This document shows positions 23,309 through 34,889 of a stretch of 64,000 nt of DNA, in pieces. Every line of letters begins with the position of its first letter. Position 1 is the first letter of the stretch. Source of the DNA: Rhizophlyctis rosea (Eukaryota; Chytridiomycota; Chytridiomycetes; Rhizophlyctidales; Rhizophlyctidaceae); assembly GCA_027596075.1 (NCBI GenBank), contig JADGJC010000080.1, forward strand, positions 1-64,000, read 5' to 3'. The position numbers and the translations under genes are program-made. The notes beneath the pieces are model-generated. The model ran no database searches, was not told the origin of the DNA, and saw only the letters and a program-made list of their open reading frames with translations.

Positions 23309-26300
23309 ATGGAAACCGTTCAACCTGCCGCGGGCCCGCAACAGGGGCAAAGCGGTGACCCCAATATTGCTCCAAACGCATCCTCTTTCGTTGGGCAGAC
23401 GCCGATGCCCTTTCAAATACCGACATTCAACCCCAGCGGGTGGCCCGTATCGACTTATCCTGCCCTTTCTAATGGCTTTCCGCACTTGTCTACTCATCTC
23501 AGTGACACATATTCGTCGTCGCCGAGCCCGTCATTACCTGGTAAGGAAAAGTAACATATTTAATACATCCATTTTGGTCGCATTAGTGAAACATGAATTG
23601 GGTGCGCTGAGAGAAAAAGATGCATGCACCAAGCTAGCATTATTTGTTCAAGATTTGGCTCACCGCCAAGCTTGACTTGTCGTCGTCCATGATGCTTTTG
23701 AAACGATGGCCAAATTTCAAGCACAAAATTGACCACCACTGTGCCATCCACTTCACCTCCATAGATGCACCGACAGCGAATCGGGCCCGATTTAGCAAGG
23801 AAGAAACAAAGAAAATGACAGAGTGGATGGAGAGACATCCAAAGCCTACCGAGGAAGAATGCGTCCCGCTTGCAAATGAGATTGGATATTCTGCGAAACA
23901 AGTGAGATGAGCGTCGATTAGTTGTCCATGTCAAATATGATCTAATCAAGTCATTCTAGGTGAAAGATTGGGTAGATCGCCAACGGCGGAAGAAGAAAGT
24001 TGAAAGTGGGAGTGAGTGGAAATTTTCTGTCGATCGGAACGAACTCGGATTTTTGACTTTTGATAAAATAGCATTGAAATCTGAGAACTCAGCTCTTACG
24101 CCAACTCCGGTTATAATGCAAAATGCTCATGCGGTACCACACAAGTCTGGGGTGTCTGCGGGGCCTACAATGATGGTATATCCCGCAGCGACAACCACTG
24201 CACCGCATTCTCCATTTGGACTACAACTTGATCCCTCCCAATATCGACAAGGACGGAGATCGTCGCTCTCGGACAGTGCATCCGTTCCTACATCCCTTTC
24301 CTCCCAACCTTTCCCTGCATTGCAAACTACCAATCCACAAAAGCCGATCCAAAATGGTGCAAACGCACCTCTCACCTTCGCACCGCAGGCGCAGGCGCCT
24401 CAATATTACCAGATGCCAGGAAATCAACCATACCCGTCGATCATCTGGGCGCAAAATAGAACGATTTCACATGGAGATCATCTTCAGCAATTGAACAACC
24501 AGAGTACCATATTCAACCAAAACCCTGCGGTGCCTGCGCCTTCGTACCTGCCGTCGTTCCTTCCCGGATATATGCTCCCACTCCATTCGTATCCGCATCT
24601 GGCTGGTGAGTTTATTGCGACAAATGTAAAATTCAATCAGCGGTTTATTTACATGACCGATCACATAGCTTCACAAACGACCACCAATGGATCCAATGGC
24701 CATCCCGCGTCTTATCCATTACCCCACTCCACGAACCCTGCGCAACCCACATCCAAGCCCCAAGCACCAGCACCCGCAAAAGTGCAAATTTCGACCGCAA
24801 CAGCAGCGCGCCCTTCTCAAGCGCCTCAGGCGCCCGCACAACCCAAGACCGCAACCCCGATCGGAACGTCGGCGCGTTCTTCTCCTGCCCCGCAAACACT
24901 GGCGCCAACGGTGTTCAGCATTCCAACTGCAACGGCCGTGCCTCCAGCAGGAGGCGTTCAATCGTCGGCACCATCTGGACAAGCGGCGCGAGAGAAGAAG
25001 GAGGTAGCATACGAAGAAGTGGTAAGCATATCAAATCCCATACCTTCGAAGTCTTCGCCAGCAATGCACGATCAATTGAATATTTTCGAACAGGAGGAGG
25101 AATGGACTTTGAAGGATGTGCTGAACGAAAGAGGCGGGATTTTGCTGGTAAAGGTGGACGAGTTCTGCGGCCTTTTGGAAGATGCTGTTGGCGAGAAGGA
25201 TGACGAGATGTATGAGGAATGTTTGCAAGCGCTGCAGCAGACGAAGGAGGGGCCTACATTGCAAAAGTGAGTCTTTTAATTGCGCAAACTTCATTTTAGT
25301 GGTAAGAAGGAATGTTGTATTGACTTCGAACTGCCTTTTCTTCGACTCAGTTTCGTCAAGGCGTTAGGACAAAAGCAACTCGCGACCTGGCTGAAGCGCA
25401 CCATCAAGAATGACGAGTCTGGGAAGGCGAAGCTTCGGGATACGGTGCCGAAGACGTCGGTTCCGCATATTGGCGCGACCTTGAAGTTGCTTTTGTCGTT
25501 CCCTGTTGATATCGATTCGTTGAGAAAAGATGGAGCTGGAAAGATTGTCAAGTATTTTGCGGACTTCCAGGGGGCGGGTGATGTGGAGGATGAAAGTGAG
25601 TTTTTTGGGGCATATTTTGTGGAATTGGGTTGGAGTGATTGACGGTTTTGTGTTCATAGGCATTCAGGAAACGGCCCGACAGATCATGGAGAAGTGGAAG
25701 AGGGTTATGGGTGGTGCGTTATATTGTCAATCTCAAAAGTACAAATGTAGAAGGGAATCTGATGTTGCCAATGCCCTAGCTGTTGTTGAAAGGAAGGAAT
25801 CTAAGGGCAAGGAGAAAGACAATGACTCGACAGATGTGAAGAAAGAAAAAGGACCCGAGTCCAAACCAGAAGCTCCAGCAGAACGGAAGCGGGTCCTCGA
25901 TGAGATCGACAAGAGAGGTTCTTCCGCAATCAAAAGGGTCAAGAGAGAGGATATCAAAGCACCGGGTTGTCGGAGTTCATTGGAGACGGAACCGAAAGCC
26001 ACTGCATCTGCGCCGTCGGCGGTGGCTAGTTTTGATATTTTCAAGAAAGCTCCTGCGAATGTACTTCCGAAGTTTGCTAAGGCTTCTGGTGGGACGGCGG
26101 CGGCGGCGCCCGTTGTCAAGCCTGTTGTGAAGCCGGCGATTGTGGTGAAGCCTGAGGAAGGGGCGTCAACGTCGGCGTCGTCTTCCTTGTCACCGATGGA
26201 GATTGATGCGAAGGCTCCGCCGTCTTCTGGGCCTGTGTCGTATCGGAAGGATAGGTATGATGAATCAGTGTTCATGAGATGTGTTTGGTGCTACATTATC

Positions 26301-28608
26301 TGATGCATATGATTTTCATAGGACGGCCGCATCACCGCCTGTTGAAATACGGATCGAACCGGAAATTGTGGAGGGGTCCGAAAATTACCTTGCGACGGGC
26401 ATTCTTATGAAGAAAAGGAAGAAGGGTTTGAGTATTCGATGGCGGGAGAATATTGAAGAGGTTAGGGAGTTTGAGAGGTGGATACCGGAAGATGGAGGAG
26501 AGGTGTGTGGTCCTTTTTGTGTGGTGCATTTTCCCCTCGGTCTTGCGAAGCCATTTTGTATCTCACACCAACATCCGCTTGATAGGAAGGAGAATCATCC
26601 GCCGACACACCGCACGTCAAAGGCAACGCGCGCGACCTCGACAGATCTGAAGGCCGCGCCGCCGCTACAGAAATGAAGAAAGAGCTCAAGCAGCGAAAAG
26701 AATGGTCGGAACCCAAACGCTACCTCACGCTCAGCAGACTGAAGAATGGGGAGTGGGAGCCGGTGTTCCCGTGCGATGTGCCGCATATTGTGGCGTACAG
26801 TCCGGAGGCGGAGGTGCAGGCTGAGAGGGAGTTGAATATTTCGAGGGCGAGTTATTTTAGTAATGATGATATTCCTGAGTCGCCGGCGGAACCGGATGGG
26901 GATGATGGGTTGGTTATGGAGCCGGAGAGTGTTGGGAAGGTTGGGGAGGCGCTTTCTTGGGTAATTTCTTTTGGCGCTGTCTTTGTTTCTTACATTCGGA
27001 TGTTAGTGACTGATATTTGTTTTATCCATTTAGGCGGAAGTCAAGGAGAGGCGGCGACAGCGCCACGTTGAGTTGCAACGATTGGCACAAGAAGGCAAAA
27101 TCAGTCGGGAGCAACTCCAGGGTCTGATATCGTACGGAGAGAAGCGACAGAAGGCACGGGATGAACAGGATGGAGTGGAAGGTGGGGCAGAGGAGCAGCA
27201 ACCACCAGCGCAAGCACAACCGGCGGCGGATGCTACGACGGCCGGGTTGTTGGGCCTTTTGCCGACTATCAATGCGGACCAGCCGCTTTTCGGAGGAGCG
27301 TCAACGTTACCGGGGCTTGCTGCGATCCCTGCATCGCAACCTCTCTTCAATGCTGCTCCGGCGCCGCCTGTTGCTCCAGCGCCAACTGCTGGACCAGATA
27401 TCAAGGGTATGATAGGAATGCTGGCGGCGACCATGGGCATGCCGGCCGACAACTTCGAGAGGTTGATCAATGTTCTGCAAACCAATCAGCCGCTCCGTTC
27501 GATTGCGATGTTAGCTTTGCAGGTGTGTGCCGTGGAGGCTTATCGTTTATTTGAATCTTTGTACTTGAAGTCATTACTCACTGCTTATTCCTAGACCGGC
27601 GGTTCATTGGATTTCCTTGCACCCTGGGCCATCACGAATGACCCCAACATTCTTCGAAATGCTGTGAACCTCGCGCTTCAGATACCAATGACACCGGCTC
27701 AACCTCAGTTGGGGTTGCCGCAACCGGGAGTAGGATTGGGTCAATCTCTTCCCGTCAATGGGGCGGCGGTGCCGGGCTTACCACAATCGCTTGATCAGAG
27801 TGGCGGGATAAGTCGGGACGATCGTTATGATGAATACGACAGGAGGAGCGAGAAAGGGAAGGCGAGAGATTACGATCGACGGTCGGACTCTTCGGACGGT
27901 AGTCGGGGTCGGAGCAGAAGTCGGAGCAGGAGCAGGAGCAGGAGTCGCAGTCGCAGTCGTAGTCGGAGCAGCAGTAGCGATAGATCGAGGTCGAGAAGTC
28001 CAAGGAAGAGGGGATACTCGTCGCGTGGTGGGAGGTTTGAGCGTCGCAATGGGTCTGGGAAGAAGTGGAATGATCGGGCTTCGTCGCCTACGTATGGGTC
28101 ACGGGGTCGTGGTGGGGGATCGTATGGGGGTCGGGGGCGAGGTCGTGGGCAGGGGTACAATGCGGGGCAGAAGCATCAGTTTGGGGGATTCACTGCGTCG
28201 AATGCTGCTGCGGGAGGTGGTCCGGCACAAGGGGTTACAGCACATGGAGGTTTGCAGCCTGGAGCTGCTTCTCAATGGAATCAACCGCAAGGTGCAACAA
28301 CGATGGGCGGTCCAGCACAGGGAGTTGAACAGCCTTCGTTTGAAGGTCCTGGAACGAACGGCGGTCAGAACTTCGGCTTGCCTACAAGCTTTGGCAGAAG
28401 TGGAGGGAACGAATACCGAGGAGGTAGGGGCGGTGGTGGTGGTGGTGGTGGTCGGGGCCGGGGCGCGGGAAGGGGCAGGGGCGGCGGTGGTCGGTTGCCC
28501 CCAGGCCAGGTGCCGTGCGCGTTCTGGGGTACAGTGGAAGGATGTCGCAAGGGCGCGAATTGCAATTTCAAGCATGAGGGAGCGCCTGGGCCGAATGATC
28601 GTGTGTAG
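23309..28608 (+). CDS. PNUTS-like PP1 regulator with N-terminal homeodomain
   Basis: Large multi-exon nuclear protein with the domain order of PNUTS (PPP1R10), the PP1-targeting subunit that acts with the polyadenylation machinery. Order: Pro/Ser-rich start METVQPAAGP; a divergent homeodomain (RARFSKEETKKMTEWMERH to KQVKDWVDRQRRKKK, with an intron exactly between Gln44 and Val45); a long Gln/Pro/Thr-rich linker; a TFIIS N-terminal/LW-type domain (FVKALGQKQLATWLKRTI then TLKLLLSFPVDIDSLRK); an RVxF-like PP1-docking motif (KKGLSIRWREN) with EWSEPKRYLTL downstream; a helical region (AEVKERRRQRHVELQRLAQE); an RS-repeat stretch; RGG repeats; and a C-terminal CCCH zinc finger (VPCAFWGTVEGCRKGANCNF then KH). 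The frame passes through several introns, including one near 26502-26584. The unusual element is the homeodomain, whose position 51 is Arg instead of Asn. It could be two genes, but no stop or promoter-like gap separates the halves. Confidence 0.82.
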
Positions 28609-29116
28609 GTTGGGTTGTAAAGAATTAATGGACGTCAGGAACCACCCCTACCCTTTGTAATATACTTTTTTACTTTGCTGTTTGTTTCATAATTTACAAA
28701 AGTCTTGTCTTGCACATCAGCTTTGTGACTTTTGTGATGTCAGGCAGGGCAAACAATACGACAAGCCACAGAAAATGCCCGAATTTGGCAAGTGCGCAGT
28801 TCGCAGAGCACCGCCACGATCCCTTGATTGCCTTGGCGGCTCACCCATCACTCTTGCTCTGGAACATCCAAAGGGTCCAGCTGGAATTCAGCTGGAATTG
28901 GTCAAGCATTTCCTTCAACCTTGGCGCATCTTCCACATAGGCTACGCTTTACTGCCTTGGGCCTAAGAGGTTATTTCCCCTACGTTTCACTTTTGAAAGC
29001 TTTCACTTCAACTTCGCGGCAAATCCATCACAGGTGCGCCTGCACACATCCAGCAAGATGGCTCTCCACAATGAGCTTACCAGTTGCTACTTTCATCTCC
29101 GCACATCCTCACAGAA
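28609..29116. other. Intergenic region after PNUTS-like gene
   Basis: 3' flank of the PNUTS-like gene and promoter of the downstream membrane-protein gene, same strand. Open frames here are short and overlap in three phases, without any signature. Nothing else seen. Confidence 0.5.
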
Positions 29117-30513
29117 ATGGAATCCGTCACAGTACATATCTGCATGCTCGTCCTCGCCTTCGGTACATTCTGCGCCTACTTCTTTCCAGTGAACTACCCC
29201 GAGATCCGACGATCCTACTACTTCCCGGCCAACATGCAAGTCGACCAATCCAACATCATACCACGCTACCGCTGTACCTTGCAATGCGACAACACCTGTG
29301 CTACTACACTTTCTAACACCGAGACTTGTAGTTCGTTGATCCCCAGAACGCAAGCGCTGAACCTCACACTTTGCCAACCTGCCACTAGCGCGAACTCGAC
29401 GTCGTCATCATCTAATTGTGCTGCGAGTGGAAGTACCTGCGACAATGGCGATATGTGTTGTGCGCAGTGCTGCGAAATTTGCCAATCCTGCAGCAACACC
29501 TGCACAGGCAGTGGGTCCTCACAAAGCTGCACCACCACCTGCACACCTTATCCATGCAATTGTTATTGCTGCAGCGAGACGTATCATAACCCCTGTCGGA
29601 TGAACTGCGATCAGTGCTATTCGGTCACAATGACGGTGCATTTTACGGACTCGCACGGACAAGCAAATTCAAACGTTACCCAGGACTTTGACCGCAACCT
29701 CAATGCCGCCCAAACCTTCATGACAACCCACCTTCAAAACTCGACATTCCTTGCCTACTATGATCCTTCCAACCCCTCCTCCATTGTAGTGAACCGCGAA
29801 TTCACTCCATGGAAATGGGGAGTCCTTTCGATATTCGTCCTTTTCCTCTTCCTTGCAACCCTTCCCGTCACAGCGGGATGCACCGAAAGCACCCTTCGTT
29901 ACTGGAATAATCCTTCATTCCCAGCGCAAACCTTTTCCATACCCACTGCAGTGGCGCTATGGGTCGGCGTCCTGTGGCCAATCGCCATCCTCCTCCCAAT
30001 TGAGGAGCATGGGCTCGTTCCACCAGGAGGCAAGGTTGCCCTTCGTTGCATCATACCTCTATGCGGTGCGGTTGGGTTCCTTCCGCTTTGTGTGATCCGT
30101 CTGCAAAGCGTGGCTGGGCTGATAGATGGGTGATTGTCCCATATGTGATTTACTTCATGGGAGGGGTCGTGCCAGTTGGAATCATCCTACCAATCGCCGT
30201 AGCTCCGGGGACTCCACGTTCACCACTGCAGATTGGCATACTCTTAGGTGTGATGGCTGTATTACTGCTGCTGTTGGTTGTGTGCTTGTTTGGGTGGACG
30301 CATCAATTGCGAGCAATATCTCAAAGTTCAGTACATCATCGTGCACGTGCAAATTCCTTAGACGCTCCTCCCCAGCATGCCATCCTGGTCGCAGACGAAA
30401 TCAACCTGCCGGAATATAAACCGGTACCAGGAAGTGCGCGATCCCCCGCAGTCCCTCCCACTTCAATACCTGGCTATATAGAAGGAGATTCACCCCCTGC
30501 GTACACAGAGTGA
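29117..30513 (+). CDS. Multi-pass membrane protein with Cys-rich loop and PPxY tail
   Basis: Unrecognised membrane protein. The start MESVTVHICMLVLAFGTFCA is a first hydrophobic segment. It is followed by a long non-cytosolic-looking region very rich in Cys (clusters such as CCAQCCEICQSCSNTC and CNCYCCSETY) with several NxS/T sites. Four more hydrophobic segments follow: WGVLSIFVLFLFLATLPVT, ALWVGVLWPIAILLPI, VPYVIYFMGGVVPVGIILPI and IGILLGVMAVLLLLLVVCLF. The tail is Pro-rich and ends SPPAYTE, containing a PPxY motif of the type bound by Nedd4/Rsp5 WW domains. The frame shifts near 30030-30100. I infer an intron with donor GTTGCC after PPGGK and acceptor before RGWADRW, about 74 bases, but a shorter intron is also possible. 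Function is not assigned. Confidence 0.68.
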
Positions 30514-31027
30514 TCAATCGCAAAGCAGGAGTATTTAGCATAGAGCGCACATGAGGTCAAACGTGTAATAGAAATGAATAATATTGATTATTTCATGGAT
30601 ACTGAACCCTTTTACTTGCATCTTCATATATGAGCGCAGCTAACGGTCCTATTTGTATGAAGGCCAATTGCATCGGTGGTAGAATGTGATTAATTTCCTA
30701 GTTTCAAGTCCACCTTAAATCCTGAAACAGACTCCAATGGTGTGCTGATTAGTTGCTACGCGTAATGTTGATACCGGGCTCGGATGTTAATTTTCATGAT
30801 GCAAGCACCATCTACTACAATACAGAGCTGGTATCAACTAAATGTATCGACGGAACTTGTGTAAAAGCAGGAACGAGGAAACAGTGTCAATGCCATTGTC
30901 TTTGCGGCACAGCTGACGGCACAGCATGAACTGCGGGGTGGCGCGTGACAGCCTGGCCTTGGTAGCCATGGCCATTTCTCACCTCCGCTCTCGCCCACAC
31001 GAGTCACAAATTCATCTTTCAAGCGAG
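30514..31027. other. Intergenic region, PEX10 promoter side
   Basis: AT-rich stretch between two plus-strand genes. It holds the 3' flank of the membrane-protein gene and the 5' leader of PEX10. No coding exon, repeat or RNA was recognised. Confidence 0.5.
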
Positions 31028-32456
31028 ATGAGTACGATACCCAAACCCGCTCAACAGCCAACTAGTCGCAAGGTCTTCCTTCAGCCAGCTCCTCAGCCTG
31101 ACATAATACGAGCAGCACAGAAGGATGCTCACTATCGCGCTGTGCTGCACGACCAAGTGGCGGATGTGTGCCGGACGCTGGCAGGTTTGACCTCCTCATA
31201 TTGTTCGACCTTGTTTACCGCCCGCGTGACGTTGGTTTGAAACAGGGACTCGCTCTCAGTTGCAGTACCAAAACGAAATTCGGGTTGCATCTGATATCCT
31301 GTATTATGGGCTAACAAGTGCTGCAGGTACGGCCATATTTGGGACCGACAGATCACTCGCGCTGACATACTTCAAATAGGGTCACAGACTTTGGGTGAAG
31401 AATACTGTGATATTTTGCAAGTTGGTGAAAGCAATGGAAAGCTTTTCCGACTGCCTACTTGGGTAATGCATCTCAATACACCACTACCTTCTTCACTGAA
31501 CACTCAAACTCTTTTGCTCTCAACAAAGCATCGAGTTGCCTTCGTAGCATTACACATCCTGTTCCCATATCTATTCTCCCACTTCCTCTCTCGTTCTCGC
31601 CGCCAGCCATCATCCATTGCCCTATCCCCATCATCCAGAGCGAATCTTGACTCTACGTCGCAAATCACACCATCACCCCAACCGCCTTCAGCATCAAATT
31701 CCTGCTCCGTTGTCAATTTCACCTCTCTACTCCTAAGAGCGACTTCCTCATTAATACCCTACATACAACCAATACACCTTGCGATCTTCTACTTTCGTGG
31801 ATCTTTCTATCATATAGCAAAGCGGCTTCTACGAATGCGTTATGTGCGTTATGTGATCTTCATGCTAAATTTCATCCGCCACTCCTGACCGCCTGTTTCT
31901 CAGATTCCCCTCCGAATGCGCCCACAAAATCCTTACCACCCAGATAAAGTAGGATATGAAGTCTTGGGAGCGCTCATTGTTCTCCATCTCGTAGTCCGGA
32001 CGTATATGACCACAATACGTCCTCGTTTGTTTACTAAAGCGGGGGAGAGTCAGCCAATGCCGGATTATAATGAGTATGGACTACCTAACTCTCAGCGCCA
32101 TAGCTTCAATACTGATATGTAACTGCACGTTGCAGCGATGACGAAGAGGCGGATACCCCAATGAAAGATACCCAAGCACTGGGAGGAGGCGGAGGGTCGG
32201 CAAACAACTGCATGCTGTGTCTAGAACCACGGAAACATTCCACCGTAACGCCGTGTGGGCACATTTTCTGTTGGAAATGTATTGCGGGGTGGTGTCGAAA
32301 TAAGGTAAGTAGGGAAATCGCTTGATTTTCACCTTCATTTTCGAGGGGATGTGTTTGAGACTGATCAGCTATCATGACGTCGGTCAACAGCCGGAGTGCC
32401 CTCTATGCCGGCAATCTGTTTTATTATCCCACATATATCCCGTCCTTAACTTTTAG
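31028..32456 (+). CDS. PEX10: PEX10, peroxisomal RING E3 ubiquitin ligase
   Basis: Peroxisome membrane RING protein that, with Pex2 and Pex12, monoubiquitinates the import receptor Pex5 for recycling. The first exon starts [16 protein letters not shown] and carries [18 protein letters not shown], typical of the Pex10 N-terminus. A later exon contains [20 protein letters not shown], a Pex10 hallmark, followed after further introns by a hydrophobic segment ([17 protein letters not shown]). The RING domain is near the end: [30 protein letters not shown] and, after one more intron, CPLCRQ. The protein ends HIYPVLNF at the TAG 32454-32456; a Phe-ending tail right after the RING is usual for Pex10. 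The exact borders of the middle exons (31470-31900) are the least certain part. Confidence 0.87.
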
Positions 32457-32676
32457 TCTGCTGGGAAGAGCTGCATTAGGTTTTACCTATTTGAGGTTGG
32501 GAAGATTTTCCTGCAACTTCTGGGCGAAAAATAATATGATTGAATCAGTCCATTCAAAGTCATATTTGGGTACAAGCCGGCGCCTTATGATCATGTTTTT
32601 GATGAGCTATACACAGAGATTGCTGGAGATTGACCGATGTTTTACGGGATGTAAGAACGGTCAGTGACGCAAAATC

Positions 32677-34233
32677 TTATGTTTGTACGCCCCTTCGATT
32701 GAGGTACGAGGGTTTCCTGAAGTCTAGATGCTCCGGTGGGGGTGGAAGGAATGTCTGTATATGTTGATAACAATGCCCGGTTTTTAGTGTCAGAACCCTG
32801 TCAACTTCCCAAATGCAATAAAACTCACTCACCGGCTCCTCATGAAGACGGAACACCCCCTTCTTCACAACAATCAAATCATGAATCCCTTCCTCTCCGA
32901 GCATAATCCCCCTCACATGTCTCCTCCACAGGTGCGCCTGAACGTCTTCCCATATACCCCAACCCTTGCCTCCGCATGCCAAGCATTTGAAATGACACAA
33001 TCCGTATCGGAAACGGCCATAGCTAAATAGGGGCTTCGTGACGTGCTTTCTGTAGAAAGTGGTTAAGCCTAACCACTTTGCCCAGGCCATCATTGAGATG
33101 GTGAAGGGACGTCTAAGGACCTGACGCATCCGTTGCAAATTGCACATGTGTAGGAAATGGTCTTGAATTGCAGATATTGGAATGGTGATGGAGGTGGCAC
33201 CGATGGAATGTATGGGCATATCGAAGGATTTAGCCAGGGAACTGCTGGGGATGTTGCCGTCCCTATCGACTTTCTCAATATGGAAGAGTTTTGGACAGTC
33301 GAAGCTGATCGTGAGGCCGTCCTCGAGTTTTTGCAGGGTGGTTGGAGTTTCGTTCTGGGTGGATACGCTGCTGCGGAGCAGTCGAGGGGTCAGGAATTTG
33401 GAACTCCATCCTTGGAAGTAACTGTCGAACGCTGGATCATTGAATCGTAGAATGGCTGTAATTCCAACTGGCCCGTTGCTGCTGATGCAAAATGGCAGGA
33501 CGTTGTCTTTGCACTTGAATGCAATGGTGTCATCGTCCAGGCGCAGTGGATGGCACGTCCAGCGAAAATCCCCAGCCTTTTCCTCTGAGTAACGGATGTC
33601 GTGAACGTCGTGGATGATCCGGACGTACTTGCGATACATGGCAGCCTCTGCATCACTGAAATAATGCGTACGCCATACACTAAAGGGTAGTCGGCCGTAA
33701 GCCCGAGGGTCGTCAAATCCCATGCTAGCCAGCTCCCTATCTACTTCCTTGGCCGTGTATGCCCTCCCTTGTCTCATCAAAGACTCCTTAATGTTCTCAA
33801 GGAAGCTTGGTGCCCCTGACAGAATCTCTTTCCTCCAATAGTCAACCCTCTCCCCATCTGTCAGTGGACAGTTGTTGCGGAGCCATGGTATGACGGCCTC
33901 ACCGATCACCTTTTCGTACAGAGGCTTCCACACCATCGGATCATCTGATTGGAAAGATAGAGGTGACAGAATGAGCACGAGAGATGTTTTTGGAAGGATG
34001 TAGGAGTTTATCCAGTGGTAGGTGGCATTTTGGAAGCTGCGACAAACTCGTCGGAAGGTGGGAAGGGAGGTGGGTGGGAGGTATGGGGGAAGGAGGTGGG
34101 AAATTTCATGAGGGAACCTCGCTCTGATAGCCGTACTTGGAAAATCTGACAAGTTTCGCGGTCGTGTGGGTAAATGAAGTGAATCTGGCATCACTGTACT
34201 CACTTTGGACGATGTCATGCTGTCTGGGTACAT
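32677..34233 (-). CDS. F-box-like protein with a C-terminal C2H2-like finger
   Basis: Long uninterrupted frame of about 518 residues, unusual here for lacking obvious introns. The start MYPDSMTSSKVSTVMPDS at 34233 was chosen because upstream sequence in frame has no ATG and resembles an intron ending TACAG. Near residues 40-75, FPHEISHLLPPYLPPTSLPT and FRRVCRSF resemble an F-box, the Skp1-binding element of SCF ubiquitin ligases. The middle has no recognised repeat. Near the C-terminus CLACGGKGWGIWEDVQAH followed by LWRRH has C-x2-C and H-x4-H spacing, suggesting one zinc-binding finger. A possible short intron lies near 32800-32840, but the frame stays open through it. A substrate-recruiting F-box protein is the likeliest role; the substrate is unknown. 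Confidence 0.7.
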   Translation of the reverse strand: MYPDSMTSSKVSTVMPDSLHLPTRPRNLSDFPSTAIRARFPHEISHLLPPYLPPTSLPTFRRVCRSFQNATYHWINSYILPKTSLVLILSPLSFQSDDPMVWKPLYEKVIGEAVIPWLRNNCPLTDGERVDYWRKEILSGAPSFLENIKESLMRQGRAYTAKEVDRELASMGFDDPRAYGRLPFSVWRTHYFSDAEAAMYRKYVRIIHDVHDIRYSEEKAGDFRWTCHPLRLDDDTIAFKCKDNVLPFCISSNGPVGITAILRFNDPAFDSYFQGWSSKFLTPRLLRSSVSTQNETPTTLQKLEDGLTISFDCPKLFHIEKVDRDGNIPSSSLAKSFDMPIHSIGATSITIPISAIQDHFLHMCNLQRMRQVLRRPFTISMMAWAKWLGLTTFYRKHVTKPLFSYGRFRYGLCHFKCLACGGKGWGIWEDVQAHLWRRHVRGIMLGEEGIHDLIVVKKGVFRLHEEPVSEFYCIWEVDRVLTLKTGHCYQHIQTFLPPPPEHLDFRKPSYLNRRGVQT

Positions 34234-34889
34234 TGCCTGTAGGTTAGAACCCAAAGTTTTCCAATATCGTCCTCCCCGTTCAAATGGGGAAAAAAAGATC
34301 GTCACCTGGTGAGTGCAGGTCACCTTTGCCCAACCTTTTCTTGAGTGGAGAGAGTCGCTGACCCAAAGTCACTAGGATGTCGGTCAGTATCGCGTTTGTT
34401 TCACGCCGCTGTTCTACCACATCCGTTGGATGCTCGTTGAATGCTTCTCACTTTGCGGGTTGGGAACCTAGGAAAGGGTGAACGTTGTGCTATTTATGCA
34501 GACCGGCATCTGACCCCCGGCCCTCAGAAGTGGCCAGGCTGTGCCGCTGCTGCCCAAACTCTGCACTGCCACAAGTGCGACTTGGTCGAGTCCCTGGATT
34601 TGAAGCCAAGAATATGGACCCTGAAGCACAGTGAGCACATATGGCCCTTTTACCATTCATACGACGAGCAATTGTAAGATTTAGGCAAACCCCGCGTGCT
34701 TCCTCACCAGGCCGATGAATCCCCGACTGTGTGCCACACATGGTGAACCATACTTCTCCTGGCCGCAAACTGAACCCTTTTCCTCGTTAGCTCTTCCGCA
34801 CAATTGGCGAATGATATTAAAAAAAACACGTATCGAGAAAATCGTCCAGAAATAAACTAATCTACCGGGGCATGGCTTCTATCTATAGT
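34234..34889. other. Intergenic region between F-box and UGP1 genes
   Basis: Upstream of the minus-strand F-box gene and downstream of UGP1. A 78-codon plus-strand frame at 34441-34677 has no signature. A TTGGTCGAGTCCCTGG string resembles a B box lacking one base. I see no gene. Confidence 0.5.

Noticed and set aside
28420..28490. GGT/GGC-rich run as a microsatellite or regulatory repeat
   Set aside because: It is in frame within the PNUTS-like gene and encodes the Gly/Arg RGG region, so it is explained as coding low complexity.
30030..30135. Frameshift/pseudogene reading of the Cys-rich membrane protein
   Set aside because: A GT-AG intron of about 74 bases reconnects the two frames and yields two more membrane segments, so I treat the gene as intact.
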